Assembly: GCA_965222065.1 (NCBI GenBank)
Contig: OZ244933.1
Location: 1,736,001-1,800,000 of the forward strand
Reading direction: 5' to 3'
Length of the DNA: 64,000 nucleotides
Source of the DNA: GM7GCV1 sp965222065
Lineage (GTDB): Bacteria > Pseudomonadota > Gammaproteobacteria > Pseudomonadales > GM7GCV1
Shown: piece after piece, positions 1 to 9,122 of the stretch
Layout of the letters: each line of letters starts with the position of its first letter
Numbering within the stretch: position 1 is the first letter of the stretch
Notes under the pieces: model-generated
Database searches by the model: none
What the model was told of the DNA's origin: nothing
The model's input: only the letters and a program-made list of their open reading frames with translations
Position numbers and translations under genes: made by a program

Positions 1-1128
1 TCCACCCAGGATCATGCGGCAGCCGCCATTGCTGCGTCCGGGGTTCCTGTCTTTGCCTGGAAGGGAGAGACCGAGGAAGAGTACGAGTGGTGTATTGAAC
101 AAACCATTCTCAAGGATGGCCAACCCTGGGATGCCAATATGGTTCTTGATGATGGGGGTGACCTGACGGCCATGCTGCATGAAAAGTATCCCCAGATCCT
201 GGAACGGGTCCATGGCATCACTGAAGAGACAACCACGGGTGTACATCGTCTCCAGGAAATGCTGGAAAAGGGGGAGCTGAAAGTTCCAGCCATCAATGTG
301 AACGATTCGGTGACCAAATCAAAAAACGACAACAAATATGGTTGTCGTCACAGCCTGAATGACGCGATTAAACGCGCTACAGATCATCTGCTTTCAGGCA
401 AGAAAGCACTGGTGATCGGTTATGGCGATGTGGGCAAGGGATCTGCGGCTTCCCTTCGGCAGGAAGGCATGATTGTCCGAATTACTGAAATCGACCCCAT
501 CTGTGCCATGCAGGCCTGTATGGATGGCTTCGAAGTGGTTTCACCATTTATTGACGGCATCAACACAGGCGAAGCTGACTGTATCGACCAGTCTGTAATG
601 GGCAACGTTGACCTGCTGGTGACCTGTACCGGTAACTTCAATGTCTGTGACAAAAACATGTTGTCGGCACTCAAGTCCGGTGCGGTGGTTTGTAACATCG
701 GGCATTTTGATAACGAAATCGATACCGCGTTTACACGTCAGAACTGGGAGTGGCAGGAAGTGAAGCCGCAGGTTCACAAAGTGTATCGCGACCGCAACGC
801 AGGCGACTTCCTGTTGTTGCTGTCCGAGGGTCGACTGGTCAATCTGGGCAATGCTACCGGACATCCTTCCCGCATTATGGATGGTTCTTTTGCCAACCAG
901 GTGCTGGCACAGATGCATCTGTACAAGCAGAAGTTTGCAGACCTGGTTGACGCTGAGAAGCAGGCGGCACTGAGGGTAGAGGTATTGCCCAAGAAGCTGG
1001 ATGAAGAAGTGGCAGCCCACATGGTTGCCGGTTTTGGTGGTGTTATGACACGACTCACTGCAGAGCAGGCCAAATACATTGGTGTCTCGGCAGATGGGCC
1101 ATTCAAACCCGAGCATTACAAATATTAA
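1..1128 (+). CDS. ahcY: S-adenosylhomocysteine hydrolase, 5' truncated
   Basis: Cytosolic NAD-dependent enzyme that splits S-adenosylhomocysteine into adenosine and homocysteine, clearing the product of methylation reactions. The reading frame is open from base 1 (it begins STQDHAAAAIAASG), so the N-terminal part lies outside the window; 375 codons are present. Visible are the NAD-binding Rossmann motif GYGDVGKGSA, the substrate-domain residues around NDSVTKSKNDN, and the conserved C-terminal end FKPEHYKY that reaches into the neighbouring subunit. It ends 38 bases before metF, which uses the homocysteine side of the same cycle, so the two are probably co-transcribed. Identification is secure from family motifs. 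Confidence 0.97.
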   Translation, partial: STQDHAAAAIAASGVPVFAWKGETEEEYEWCIEQTILKDGQPWDANMVLDDGGDLTAMLHEKYPQILERVHGITEETTTGVHRLQEMLEKGELKVPAINVNDSVTKSKNDNKYGCRHSLNDAIKRATDHLLSGKKALVIGYGDVGKGSAASLRQEGMIVRITEIDPICAMQACMDGFEVVSPFIDGINTGEADCIDQSVMGNVDLLVTCTGNFNVCDKNMLSALKSGAVVCNIGHFDNEIDTAFTRQNWEWQEVKPQVHKVYRDRNAGDFLLLLSEGRLVNLGNATGHPSRIMDGSFANQVLAQMHLYKQKFADLVDAEKQAALRVEVLPKKLDEEVAAHMVAGFGGVMTRLTAEQAKYIGVSADGPFKPEHYKY

Positions 1129-1166
1129 TTATTGATGGGCCACAGGCTCGTCAAACAGGCACCTTC

Positions 1167-2009
1167 ATGAAAGACGATATTTCATTTAGCTTTGAATTCT
1201 TTCCCCCTCGCACCGACAAGGGAAAGGAAAAACTGGAAAAGGTAAGGGCCAGACTAAACCAGTTGGGTCCAAAGTACTTTTCGGTGACCTATGGGGCCGG
1301 AGGGACCACCCGCGACAATACCCGCGACACGGTGCTTGCCATGAAGGCCGAAGGGCTTGAGGTAGCACCGCATTTGTCGTTCGGTGCCGATGACGAGGGG
1401 TTTGTTGAGGACCTGTTGAGGACCTACAAGGACGCCGGTATTCGTCGATTGGTGGCTTTGCGGGGAGACTTGCCTCCCGAGTTCAGTGACAAGCGCCTTG
1501 TGTATGCCAATGAGCTGGTGGAATTTGTCCGCAGGAATTTTGGCGATCATTTTGAAATTGCCGTTGGCTGTTATCCGGAAGTGCATCCCCAGGCGTCCGG
1601 CTACACGGAAGATGTGCGGTATTTAAAACAGAAGCTGGATGCAGGTTCGGACTATGCCGTGACCCAGTATTTTTACAACGCCGATGCCTATGCGCGCTTT
1701 ATGGATGAGTGTGAAGTGCAGGGAATCGATAAGCCAATTATTCCGGGCATCATGCCAATCACTAATCTGGACAACCTGGTTCGTTTTTCCAATATGTGTG
1801 GAGCAGAGATTCCACGTTGGTTACAGCGCTCTTTGAACGATTTTGAGCCCGGCTCCGAAGACTTCCTGCGCTTTGGCGAGGAGGTGGTGACCAGCCTCTG
1901 TGAACATTTGATGGAGCTCGGTGCAGAATCCTTTCATTTCTATACCATGAACCAGTATGAGCCCACGGCCAATATCTGTGCCAATCTGGGTCTGTTGGAA
2001 AAGGTATAA
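1167..2009 (+). CDS. metF: 5,10-methylenetetrahydrofolate reductase
   Basis: FAD enzyme that reduces 5,10-methylene-THF to 5-methyl-THF, the methyl donor for homocysteine remethylation to methionine. The 280-residue protein has the MetF start SFEFFPPRTDKGKEKL (the E of EFFPP is the catalytic acid), then FSVTYGAGGTTRD, HLSFGADD, LRGDLPPE and GCYPEVHPQA, and it ends near FHFYTMNQYEPT. Length is normal for the bacterial catalytic-only form. It lies between ahcY and rsmE on the same strand with short gaps (38 and 5 bases), which suggests one transcription unit for the methyl cycle. The start follows a weak purine stretch, but the N-terminus aligns with the family. Confidence 0.96.
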   Translation: MKDDISFSFEFFPPRTDKGKEKLEKVRARLNQLGPKYFSVTYGAGGTTRDNTRDTVLAMKAEGLEVAPHLSFGADDEGFVEDLLRTYKDAGIRRLVALRGDLPPEFSDKRLVYANELVEFVRRNFGDHFEIAVGCYPEVHPQASGYTEDVRYLKQKLDAGSDYAVTQYFYNADAYARFMDECEVQGIDKPIIPGIMPITNLDNLVRFSNMCGAEIPRWLQRSLNDFEPGSEDFLRFGEEVVTSLCEHLMELGAESFHFYTMNQYEPTANICANLGLLEKV

Positions 2010-2014
2010 ATTGC

Positions 2015-2746
2015 ATGCGGGTGCCCCGGGTTTATCTGGATGCCGATATTACCTCGGGGCAACGGCTTGAGCTCCCAGCCAGGCAATCCAATTATTTATG
2101 CAAGGCGTTGCGTATGCAGGCCGGCCGTGAACTCTGGTTGTTCAATGGGCAGGGAGGTGCCTGGCGATGCCAAATTGAGGAAGCCGATAGCAAGAACGCC
2201 GTGGTTGCTGTGCAGGATTTTGATCCGCATAACCATGAGTCACCGCTACCCATAGAGCTCGCTATCGCGCTTTCCAAAGGCGATCGCTTTGAGATGGTTT
2301 TGCAAAAGGCAACCGAGCTGGGTGTAACCGCTATTCAGCCGATGCTTACCGAACACACCGACGTGAAGCTTAATAAGGATCGTCTGCAAAAAAAATATGA
2401 GCATTGGCGTGGCATCCTGATCAGTGCCTGTGAACAATCCGGCCGGAATCTGGTACCGGAATTGTTGCCACTGAAAAACTTCGATGACCTTTTGGATAAA
2501 CCCTCTGGAGTGACAGGCCTATTACTGGATCCACAGGCGGGTCAAGGCATTGCCTCTCTGGAGCCTCCGGAGCAGGGGTTTTGTCTGTATATAGGTCCGG
2601 AAGGGGGCTTTTCTGAGCAGGAAACAGGCAGGGCGAAACAGGCCGGGTTGACTGGTATTCGTTTGGGGCCGCGAGTACTGCGAACCGAGACCGCGCCTCT
2701 GGCCGTCATCAGCATACTGCAGTCAACCTTTGGCGATCTTTCTTGA
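2015..2746 (+). CDS. rsmE: 16S rRNA (uracil1498-N3)-methyltransferase
   Basis: SPOUT-class SAM-dependent methyltransferase that makes m3U1498 in the decoding region of 16S rRNA. At 243 residues it has normal length. An N-terminal PUA-like RNA-binding part (MRVPRVYLDADITSG... NYLCKALRMQAG) is followed by the knotted catalytic domain with KGDRFEMVLQKATELGV, CEQSGRN, IGPEGGFS and LGPRVLRTETAPLAV. Those last two motifs form the trefoil-knot SAM site and are diagnostic. It starts 5 bases after metF and probably shares its transcript. Downstream it faces chpC across only 41 bases with no strong terminator hairpin visible. Confidence 0.96.
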   Translation: MRVPRVYLDADITSGQRLELPARQSNYLCKALRMQAGRELWLFNGQGGAWRCQIEEADSKNAVVAVQDFDPHNHESPLPIELAIALSKGDRFEMVLQKATELGVTAIQPMLTEHTDVKLNKDRLQKKYEHWRGILISACEQSGRNLVPELLPLKNFDDLLDKPSGVTGLLLDPQAGQGIASLEPPEQGFCLYIGPEGGFSEQETGRAKQAGLTGIRLGPRVLRTETAPLAVISILQSTFGDLS

Positions 2747-2787
2747 GGGCTTTCCTGATACTTGAGTCTTCCCTGATAAGAGCGTCG

Positions 2788-3249
2788 TCAGGAGGCCTTT
2801 TTAAGATCGGCGGCTACCTGCTCTTCAATATCGGCAATTTCGGGAATAATGCAGGGCACGCCGCGTACCCTGACGGCCGTGGCAACCCTGCTTAGTCTCT
2901 CGGGAACAGCCTCTTCAATCATTTCATCCCCTGATTCCAGGCGGTACTCGCTGGGCATGGCCTGGGTAGGCAAACCGTAAAAAGGCAATGTTTCTGTATC
3001 AGAAGTACCGCGAATCACAACAATGTGGGAGCCTCTAAGGCGAGCCGCCTTGTTATGTAACAGTTGCTCAAAGCTTAATACAGGGATCGTCATTCCGCTC
3101 CAGTTCAGGTTGCCCCGCTGCCAGAAATGCGGATCCTCAACAGCAGACACACTTACCCCGGAAACAATATCCGCCACCATTTCCGAAGGAAGCAACAGAT
3201 TAAAACCGTCGCAGATACCGATAATTGCCTTGATCGAACTATCTGCCAT
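2788..3249 (-). CDS. chpC: CheW-like protein of the pilus chemosensory system (ChpC type)
   Basis: A 153-residue CheW-domain protein, the kind of scaffold that couples receptors to a CheA-type kinase. I set the start at ATG 3249 (MADSSIKAIIG), preceded by a strong GGAGG at the right distance, rather than at the longer open frame beginning at 3363, whose extra residues are out-of-frame chpA. The start overlaps the end of chpA by 11 bases, which implies translational coupling. The features are those of ChpC: FNLLLPSEMVADIVSG, a tryptophan/methionine interface (LNWSGMTIPVLSFEQLL), and a closing VPCIIPEIADIEEQV. In Pseudomonas ChpC links extra receptors to the Chp kinase; the same role is inferred here. 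It is the last gene of the pil-chp operon. Confidence 0.88.
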   Translation of the reverse strand: MADSSIKAIIGICDGFNLLLPSEMVADIVSGVSVSAVEDPHFWQRGNLNWSGMTIPVLSFEQLLHNKAARLRGSHIVVIRGTSDTETLPFYGLPTQAMPSEYRLESGDEMIEEAVPERLSRVATAVRVRGVPCIIPEIADIEEQVAADLKKAS

Positions 3250-6200
3250 TTTTAACCTCCGCCAGCAGTCGCTTAATTTCTTCGAGTAATTGGTCTTCGC
3301 GGTAAGGCTTGCCGAAGTAGTTGTTGGCTCCCAGGGACAGGCCTCGCTGCTTGTGCTTTTCACCCGTTCGTGACGTGATCAGGACAATAGGTAAATTCTC
3401 GAATTTCTCGCTGGAGCGCAAGGTTCCCAGAAGCTCAAAGCCATCCATTCTTGGCATTTCCACGTCAACAAGCATCAAGTCGGGTGCGTGGTCATGCACC
3501 ATGCGCAAGGCCTCTGCACCATCCCTTGCGGTTTCGACGATAAAACCTTCGCGTGTCAGGAAGCGGGAGGTCACTTTGCGAACGGTAACGGAATCATCTA
3601 CCACCATAATTGTTGGGGTATGGGTCTCTTCATAAGGCTGAATCAGATTGCCCTGGTCGGTATCGTCGATGACAGACGTGTAGTGGCTGGCAATCAGGGC
3701 TGGCATGTCCAGCGTAACGACTACGCTACCATCACCCATGATCGCTGCACCGGACAAGCCGGGAACGGCGTTAAAAGGATAGCTGAGTGACTTGACCACG
3801 ACCTCGTTACTGCCAACGATCTCATCAATGAGTAGCGCCAGGCGGTGATTGCCTACCCGAAAAAGAACCACCGACACGGTAGGCTCAATGATGGCATCCA
3901 TGGGCGGACGTTCACGCGTTTTAAGCAGCTCACCCAAATAACCAAAATCGTATTCATCAGCGCCGTAAGCCAGCTTTTTGTTGGGGTTTTCATAATAGGA
4001 TTGCAAGTCAGTGCGACTCAGGCGCACCAGTGCTTCCAGCGATGCCAGGGGCAAGGCGTAAAGATCTTCACCACAATGGACCATAAGTGCCCGATTCACG
4101 GATGTGGTAAAGGGTATGGATAGCTGGAAACGGGTGCCTTTCCCCAGCTCGCTGCTCAAATTGATAGAACCACCCATTTCCCTGATCGTGGATTTCACCA
4201 CATCCATTCCCACGCCGCGTCCGGAAATCTGGGTAACAGCCTGGGCCGTTGAAAAACCGGGCATAAAAAGGAATTCGGCGACTTCTTCCCTGCTGAGCGC
4301 TGTGCTTTCCGCCTCACCAATCAGTCCGCGATCAACGGCACGTCGACGTACCGCCTCAAAATCGATCCCGGCGCCATCATCGGTAATGGTCAGCACCATG
4401 TAAGAACCTTCTCGGTGAAGGTTGAATGTAATACGACCAATGGGGGGTTTGTGCGCGCGGCTGCGACCTTCGGCATTTTCAATGCCGTGGTCGATGGAGT
4501 TGCGCAGGATATGTTCTATGGGTGGAACCAGCTGCTCCAGCACGGTCCGATCCATCTCGCCACTGATGTCCAGTGCCCTTATTTCCGCTTTCTTGTTGAG
4601 TTCACGGGAGACAGTACGAACAATCCGCTCCAGGCGCGGTAACAGCCGCTCAAAAGGAACCATCCTTGTACGCATCAGTTGCGCATTGAGCTCAGACTGG
4701 ATGCGGCCGCTTTGTACGAGCAGTACATTGGTGTCTCGGTTTGTTTCAGAGAGGCTAGCCCGAAGATCTTGCAGGTCAGAGGCCGACTCGATCAGCTGAT
4801 GGGATAATTGTTGCAAGGTCGAGTAGCGATCCATTTCCAGCGGATCGAAATCCTCTTCTTCACCGGATTCCGCCAGCTGTTCACTACGGAACTGGATCTG
4901 GGCTTCCGTCTCGGTATCCAGTCGACGGGCAAGTTGCTGGATTCGGCCAATAGTGGCTTCCAGTTCATCCAGGTTGTTTTCCAATCCTGCCAGTTGGGCT
5001 TCAACACGTCCCCGGTAGACCGTCGCCTCACTGGACAGGTTGATCATTTCGTCGACTAAATCAGAACGGAGTCGTATATTTTCCTGACGATGTTGCCGTG
5101 CTTCAAACGCACGGGAGTCACTATCCGCGCCAGGCTCACTTTCCGCCACGGCCTCCTGGATTTGCTCATTAATTTTTTCCTGGTCGCGAGCTACCGGCTC
5201 AGACTCGGAAGGTGCCAGCTCTTCAGCCGGGATAACCTGCATCTCGGGTTCATCAGATGGCTCTGCTTCTTCGTTGGAGCCGGGTTTTCCCTTGTCTGGT
5301 GCAGGCACATCCTCCAATGAGCCGCCACTAAGCATGACTTCACGAATGGCCTCGATATGCGAATTCAGAAGATCCAGGCGTTCCAGTGCCTTGGCAAAAA
5401 AGTCTTCATCCGCTTTTTGCAGAACCTGCTGGTCAATAATAAACGACTCGAAGTCGTGACTGAAATCGCCAAGCTTGGTCAGGCCGGAGAGTCGTGCCCC
5501 TCCCTTGAGTGTGTGGAGCGCGCGATGGATAAGGTCAGCGTTATCAAAAGCTGTGGGATCACGACGCCAGGCACTGATGCTGGTATCGATTTCCTGCATA
5601 AGGTCATCGGCTTCTTCGAGAAAGGTATCCAGTAGCTCTTGCTGGAATTCATCTTCCGGATCGATGAAATTGCTGTCGAACTGAAGGTCTTCTCCCAGAG
5701 GGGCGTCGGGTTCCAGTTCGATACTCGGTGATTCGGCTTCCTCTGAATCGGGAGCCTCTTCTGTTATTTCCTGCTCTGTGGATTCCCCTGTCTCCTTTTC
5801 CCCGCTTTCAATTTTTGGAAGGGTGGATATCAGATCATTACTGACTTTGGGAACGACCTGCCAGGAAGCCACTGCATCGAGCATTTTTAAAAGCAGACCG
5901 TAGGCCTGATCAAGCCATTGTGCCTGTGATTCCTCCAGGGTTGCCTGTCCGGTCAGGCTTGTCTGGACTTCTTCAATATATTTGCAAAGCCTGATGATTT
6001 CATCCACCTGACAGGCACTGGCAACTTCCGCCAGGGATTTGAGGTCGGCATCCAGACCGTCAAGATCTTCACTGGATATTTCACCCTGGCTCCACTCATG
6101 GATGAGTTGCTCCGCCCTGATGAGATAATCCAGGTGTTCCGCCATAAGCCTGTGCAGTGGCAAGAAACGTTTCTTCCTGTCGGATGATAAATCACCAGTA

Positions 6201-9097
6201 CTGGTGAGGGCTTTTTCTTCCCGTGTGTAAAGCTCGCTGGCTGATTTGGCTACGTCCTGGACAGGTTTCAGGTCCAGGTTGCCAGACTGGATCAGGTGAT
6301 TGAGCAAGGTATCAAATCTGCCGGCCCAAATACTTAGCAGGGCAATAAACTCACTGGAAAGTCCCGAATTAAAGGAGTTGTATAGCTGCAACAGTTTTTG
6401 CAAGGGAGCAATGCTGTCGGCCAGCTCGTCCAGTTCGGCTACCCGGGCACTGTCGGCCAGTGTGTGCAGAATAGTCACCAACTGGGCTGCCGACTGTTCG
6501 TTCTTGTTGGTAGATGCGGCGGCTGTCAGCTGTATGATGGATTTTCGATGATCTTCTGCTTCGTTAACAAAGGTGGTGACAACTTCATCAAAACCGGCGC
6601 CGGAGTCGTCTTCTTCTACTTCTCCATCGGGGGATTCGGAATCGGGCGAGGCTTCCGGTTCATTTTCCTGAACTGTTGCTGGTGTTTCTGCTTCTGCCTC
6701 TATCTCAGTGGTCGCCTCTTCTGGATCAGAATGCTCAGGTGCAATTTGTTCTGCAATGGGCTCTTCGGTGTCGGGGGTTGCAGGCTCATCCGCTTCTTTA
6801 CCGGCTGAAACATTGGCCAGTGGATCTGCCAGTACATGGGCCCGTTCCCCGATCCGTTCGATGTCGTCGTTTGAGCTTTCGGTACCAGAGGCGCTTAACT
6901 CTTCAAGCAACGCCGGATATTGATTTAACGCCTCCTGTGTTAGCGCATGTATTTCGGGTGTTACTTCAACACTGTTATCAATTATGCGGTTGAGCAGATT
7001 TTCCATTGCCCAGCTCAGCTCTCCTAGAACTGAGGCACCAATCATGCGACCGCCACCTTTTAACGTATGAAATCCCCGGCGAAGATCAAGTAACGCTGCC
7101 TTGTCCTCATTTTCACGCCATTCCTTTAATTGCTCGTGGGCAATGGGCAGTATCTCCCCGGCTTCTTCGACAAAAATTTCGATGATTTCAAAATCATCGT
7201 CTTCATCGTTTGCCGGTTCCTGCGCAGCGGGTTCTTCCGTTGAGGGCTCAGTAACAGCAGGCTCAGGTTCTTCGTCTTCAGACGGCACTTCATCTTGCCC
7301 GCTTTCCGGAGTTTCTGTTGTTTCATCGGAAGGAGAAAGTTCTTCAGCCTTAAACTGGTTGGTGTCCCCAAAGACAGTGCTGTCCTCGTCCACGTCTTCG
7401 ACGTGTGTATCAGCAGCCTCCCGGGTATCCTGGCTTGCTTCGGCTTCTGCTGGCTCTTTATAGGAATAGCCGAGAGCGGTGCAGTTCTCAAAGGCGCGCT
7501 CAATCAGGAACTCGAGGTTGAAAGCAGTACCACGTTCGAGGCACTCGAGATAATAATCGACGGCAACAATGACATCAGCTAACTGGTCGATCTCTTGTTG
7601 ATTGGGTTCTTCCTGCTTTTCCAGTAATGACTCGCTGACATAGCGTCGAATGCAATTGACGACTTTGGCTAGGTCGTCCAGCGGGTAAAACCTCAGGGCA
7701 CCTTCAATCATGGCCAGACTGGATGGAACCTCACGCAGCATGCTCCACTGCCAGTTGGATTCGATAAACTGGGAAATAGAGGTTTTTATCTGGGTGAGGG
7801 CAACCCGGCTCTCTTCGATAATGGTTGTCTTCGCGCCTGAGACACCGGTGGATTCATCAGCATCGTTGGCAGAGGGATGTGACAGTCGAGCCAGTTGCGA
7901 TTCAAGGCTGACCATTTCATTGGCAAAACGGTCCAGGTCTTCAGGCGACAAATCTTTTTCCGAGCCGAGTTTTTCCCATTCACCCAGAATGGCCAGAAGG
8001 TTTTGCGCTAATTGGCGAGGAGTGTCCGCGCCGACCATAATGAGGGTGTCATCGGCACGTCGAAGAATCGCCCTGACTTGCCGAAGAGCTTCCTTGAAGT
8101 CACAGGCCTGGTGCAGGCAGTCATCCAGCCAGGTTTTGGCCTGCTCTATTTCTGTCTGGAGAACCTCAACGACTTTGGCGACAAGCTCGGGCTCCATGGA
8201 CAGGGATTTGCCCTGAACTGTAGTGCCAGCATCGTCAGCAAACTCTTCCAGTGAAAAGATGTCAATCAGCCTTGAGGAGAGTTCGCCGTGGTCCGTGCCA
8301 CAGGCAACGTAATAAAGGATATTTTTCAGCAGCCCCAGGTCTTCGTATTCCGTGCCGGCATTGAGTTTCTTCAGTACATCGTCCAGACGTTTAAAAAGAC
8401 TTTTGACGGCAACATTGAGCGTCAGGTTGTTGGTCTGAAGCCGTTCGATAAGGGTCAGACCGGAATAACCCAGAGCCGACAGGTAGGGCGTGCCCCCCAT
8501 TTGATAGAGAATTTTGAAAACCTTTTGCAGGTTTCCAAGGGTTTCAGTAGACAAACCTGACTTAAACAGGCTCAACACGGTTTTTTGGTAGAGCATTCGC
8601 AATTTGCGAATGGTTTGCGAGTCCAGTGGTTGTGTCGAGGATTTTTTAAAGGCGCGAAAGCCCTTATCCAGATCAATTTCTACGGCAGTAGACTCGGTAA
8701 AAAGCTCTCGTTCAGTCAGCGCTCGCAGATTATTAATTTGCGGAATCAGTCGTTTAATACGCTTGGGGTTACCAAGATAGCTGCTGAGCTCCAGTATCGC
8801 TTCGGCGACCAGGCTGATCGTGTCTGTCGCTGCCTGACCTGTCAGGTTGGCGTAATCCGTGATGGCCGTTTGCAGTTCTTCGCCAAGTAACTGGGGTATG
8901 GCCATATTGGCCACGGCAAAAATTCCGGTGACCTGCTTTAGATGCTGGAGGCACTCGTCCAGCGATTCCTTGCCTTCCCGGTTTTGGTTTTCAGAGTAAT
9001 TTTCGAGAATACGCAACACCACGTTGAGCTCATTGTTAAGCTCATCGACGGCCCAGCTAAGGGAGTTGGGCTGGCTTTGCAAAAGGGTTTGCGTCAT
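3239..9097 (-). CDS. chpA: ChpA-type hybrid chemosensory histidine kinase of the type IV pilus system
   Basis: Large cytoplasmic CheA-like kinase controlling twitching motility and surface responses; 1952 residues (about 2470 in Pseudomonas aeruginosa). Two canonical Hpt modules carry HTLKGG, with phospho-histidines at about residues 677 and 1195. At least two degenerate Hpt-like modules occur, one near the N-terminus and one around H878 (HTLADSA). Acidic Glu/Pro-rich linkers separate them. Next come the dimerisation helices, the ATPase domain (LRNSIDHGIE, DDGAGID, GRGVGMDVV), a CheW-like domain, and a C-terminal receiver (VDDSVTVRK, LVDVEMPRMDG, ITSRTG, KPY). It follows pilJ by 25 bases and overlaps chpC. 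Identification is very secure. Confidence 0.96.
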   Translation of the reverse strand: MTQTLLQSQPNSLSWAVDELNNELNVVLRILENYSENQNREGKESLDECLQHLKQVTGIFAVANMAIPQLLGEELQTAITDYANLTGQAATDTISLVAEAILELSSYLGNPKRIKRLIPQINNLRALTERELFTESTAVEIDLDKGFRAFKKSSTQPLDSQTIRKLRMLYQKTVLSLFKSGLSTETLGNLQKVFKILYQMGGTPYLSALGYSGLTLIERLQTNNLTLNVAVKSLFKRLDDVLKKLNAGTEYEDLGLLKNILYYVACGTDHGELSSRLIDIFSLEEFADDAGTTVQGKSLSMEPELVAKVVEVLQTEIEQAKTWLDDCLHQACDFKEALRQVRAILRRADDTLIMVGADTPRQLAQNLLAILGEWEKLGSEKDLSPEDLDRFANEMVSLESQLARLSHPSANDADESTGVSGAKTTIIEESRVALTQIKTSISQFIESNWQWSMLREVPSSLAMIEGALRFYPLDDLAKVVNCIRRYVSESLLEKQEEPNQQEIDQLADVIVAVDYYLECLERGTAFNLEFLIERAFENCTALGYSYKEPAEAEASQDTREAADTHVEDVDEDSTVFGDTNQFKAEELSPSDETTETPESGQDEVPSEDEEPEPAVTEPSTEEPAAQEPANDEDDDFEIIEIFVEEAGEILPIAHEQLKEWRENEDKAALLDLRRGFHTLKGGGRMIGASVLGELSWAMENLLNRIIDNSVEVTPEIHALTQEALNQYPALLEELSASGTESSNDDIERIGERAHVLADPLANVSAGKEADEPATPDTEEPIAEQIAPEHSDPEEATTEIEAEAETPATVQENEPEASPDSESPDGEVEEDDSGAGFDEVVTTFVNEAEDHRKSIIQLTAAASTNKNEQSAAQLVTILHTLADSARVAELDELADSIAPLQKLLQLYNSFNSGLSSEFIALLSIWAGRFDTLLNHLIQSGNLDLKPVQDVAKSASELYTREEKALTSTGDLSSDRKKRFLPLHRLMAEHLDYLIRAEQLIHEWSQGEISSEDLDGLDADLKSLAEVASACQVDEIIRLCKYIEEVQTSLTGQATLEESQAQWLDQAYGLLLKMLDAVASWQVVPKVSNDLISTLPKIESGEKETGESTEQEITEEAPDSEEAESPSIELEPDAPLGEDLQFDSNFIDPEDEFQQELLDTFLEEADDLMQEIDTSISAWRRDPTAFDNADLIHRALHTLKGGARLSGLTKLGDFSHDFESFIIDQQVLQKADEDFFAKALERLDLLNSHIEAIREVMLSGGSLEDVPAPDKGKPGSNEEAEPSDEPEMQVIPAEELAPSESEPVARDQEKINEQIQEAVAESEPGADSDSRAFEARQHRQENIRLRSDLVDEMINLSSEATVYRGRVEAQLAGLENNLDELEATIGRIQQLARRLDTETEAQIQFRSEQLAESGEEEDFDPLEMDRYSTLQQLSHQLIESASDLQDLRASLSETNRDTNVLLVQSGRIQSELNAQLMRTRMVPFERLLPRLERIVRTVSRELNKKAEIRALDISGEMDRTVLEQLVPPIEHILRNSIDHGIENAEGRSRAHKPPIGRITFNLHREGSYMVLTITDDGAGIDFEAVRRRAVDRGLIGEAESTALSREEVAEFLFMPGFSTAQAVTQISGRGVGMDVVKSTIREMGGSINLSSELGKGTRFQLSIPFTTSVNRALMVHCGEDLYALPLASLEALVRLSRTDLQSYYENPNKKLAYGADEYDFGYLGELLKTRERPPMDAIIEPTVSVVLFRVGNHRLALLIDEIVGSNEVVVKSLSYPFNAVPGLSGAAIMGDGSVVVTLDMPALIASHYTSVIDDTDQGNLIQPYEETHTPTIMVVDDSVTVRKVTSRFLTREGFIVETARDGAEALRMVHDHAPDLMLVDVEMPRMDGFELLGTLRSSEKFENLPIVLITSRTGEKHKQRGLSLGANNYFGKPYREDQLLEEIKRLLAEVKNGR

Positions 9098-9122
9098 GGT
9101 TTCCAGGGCTCAGGTCCGAGGG

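Noticed and set aside
541..1116. 191-codon minus-strand frame inside ahcY
   Set aside because: Antisense shadow; ahcY is intact on the other strand.
3250..3363. N-terminal extension of chpC from 3363
   Set aside because: The extra 38 residues are out-of-frame chpA C-terminus; ATG 3249 has GGAGG and a CheW-like start.
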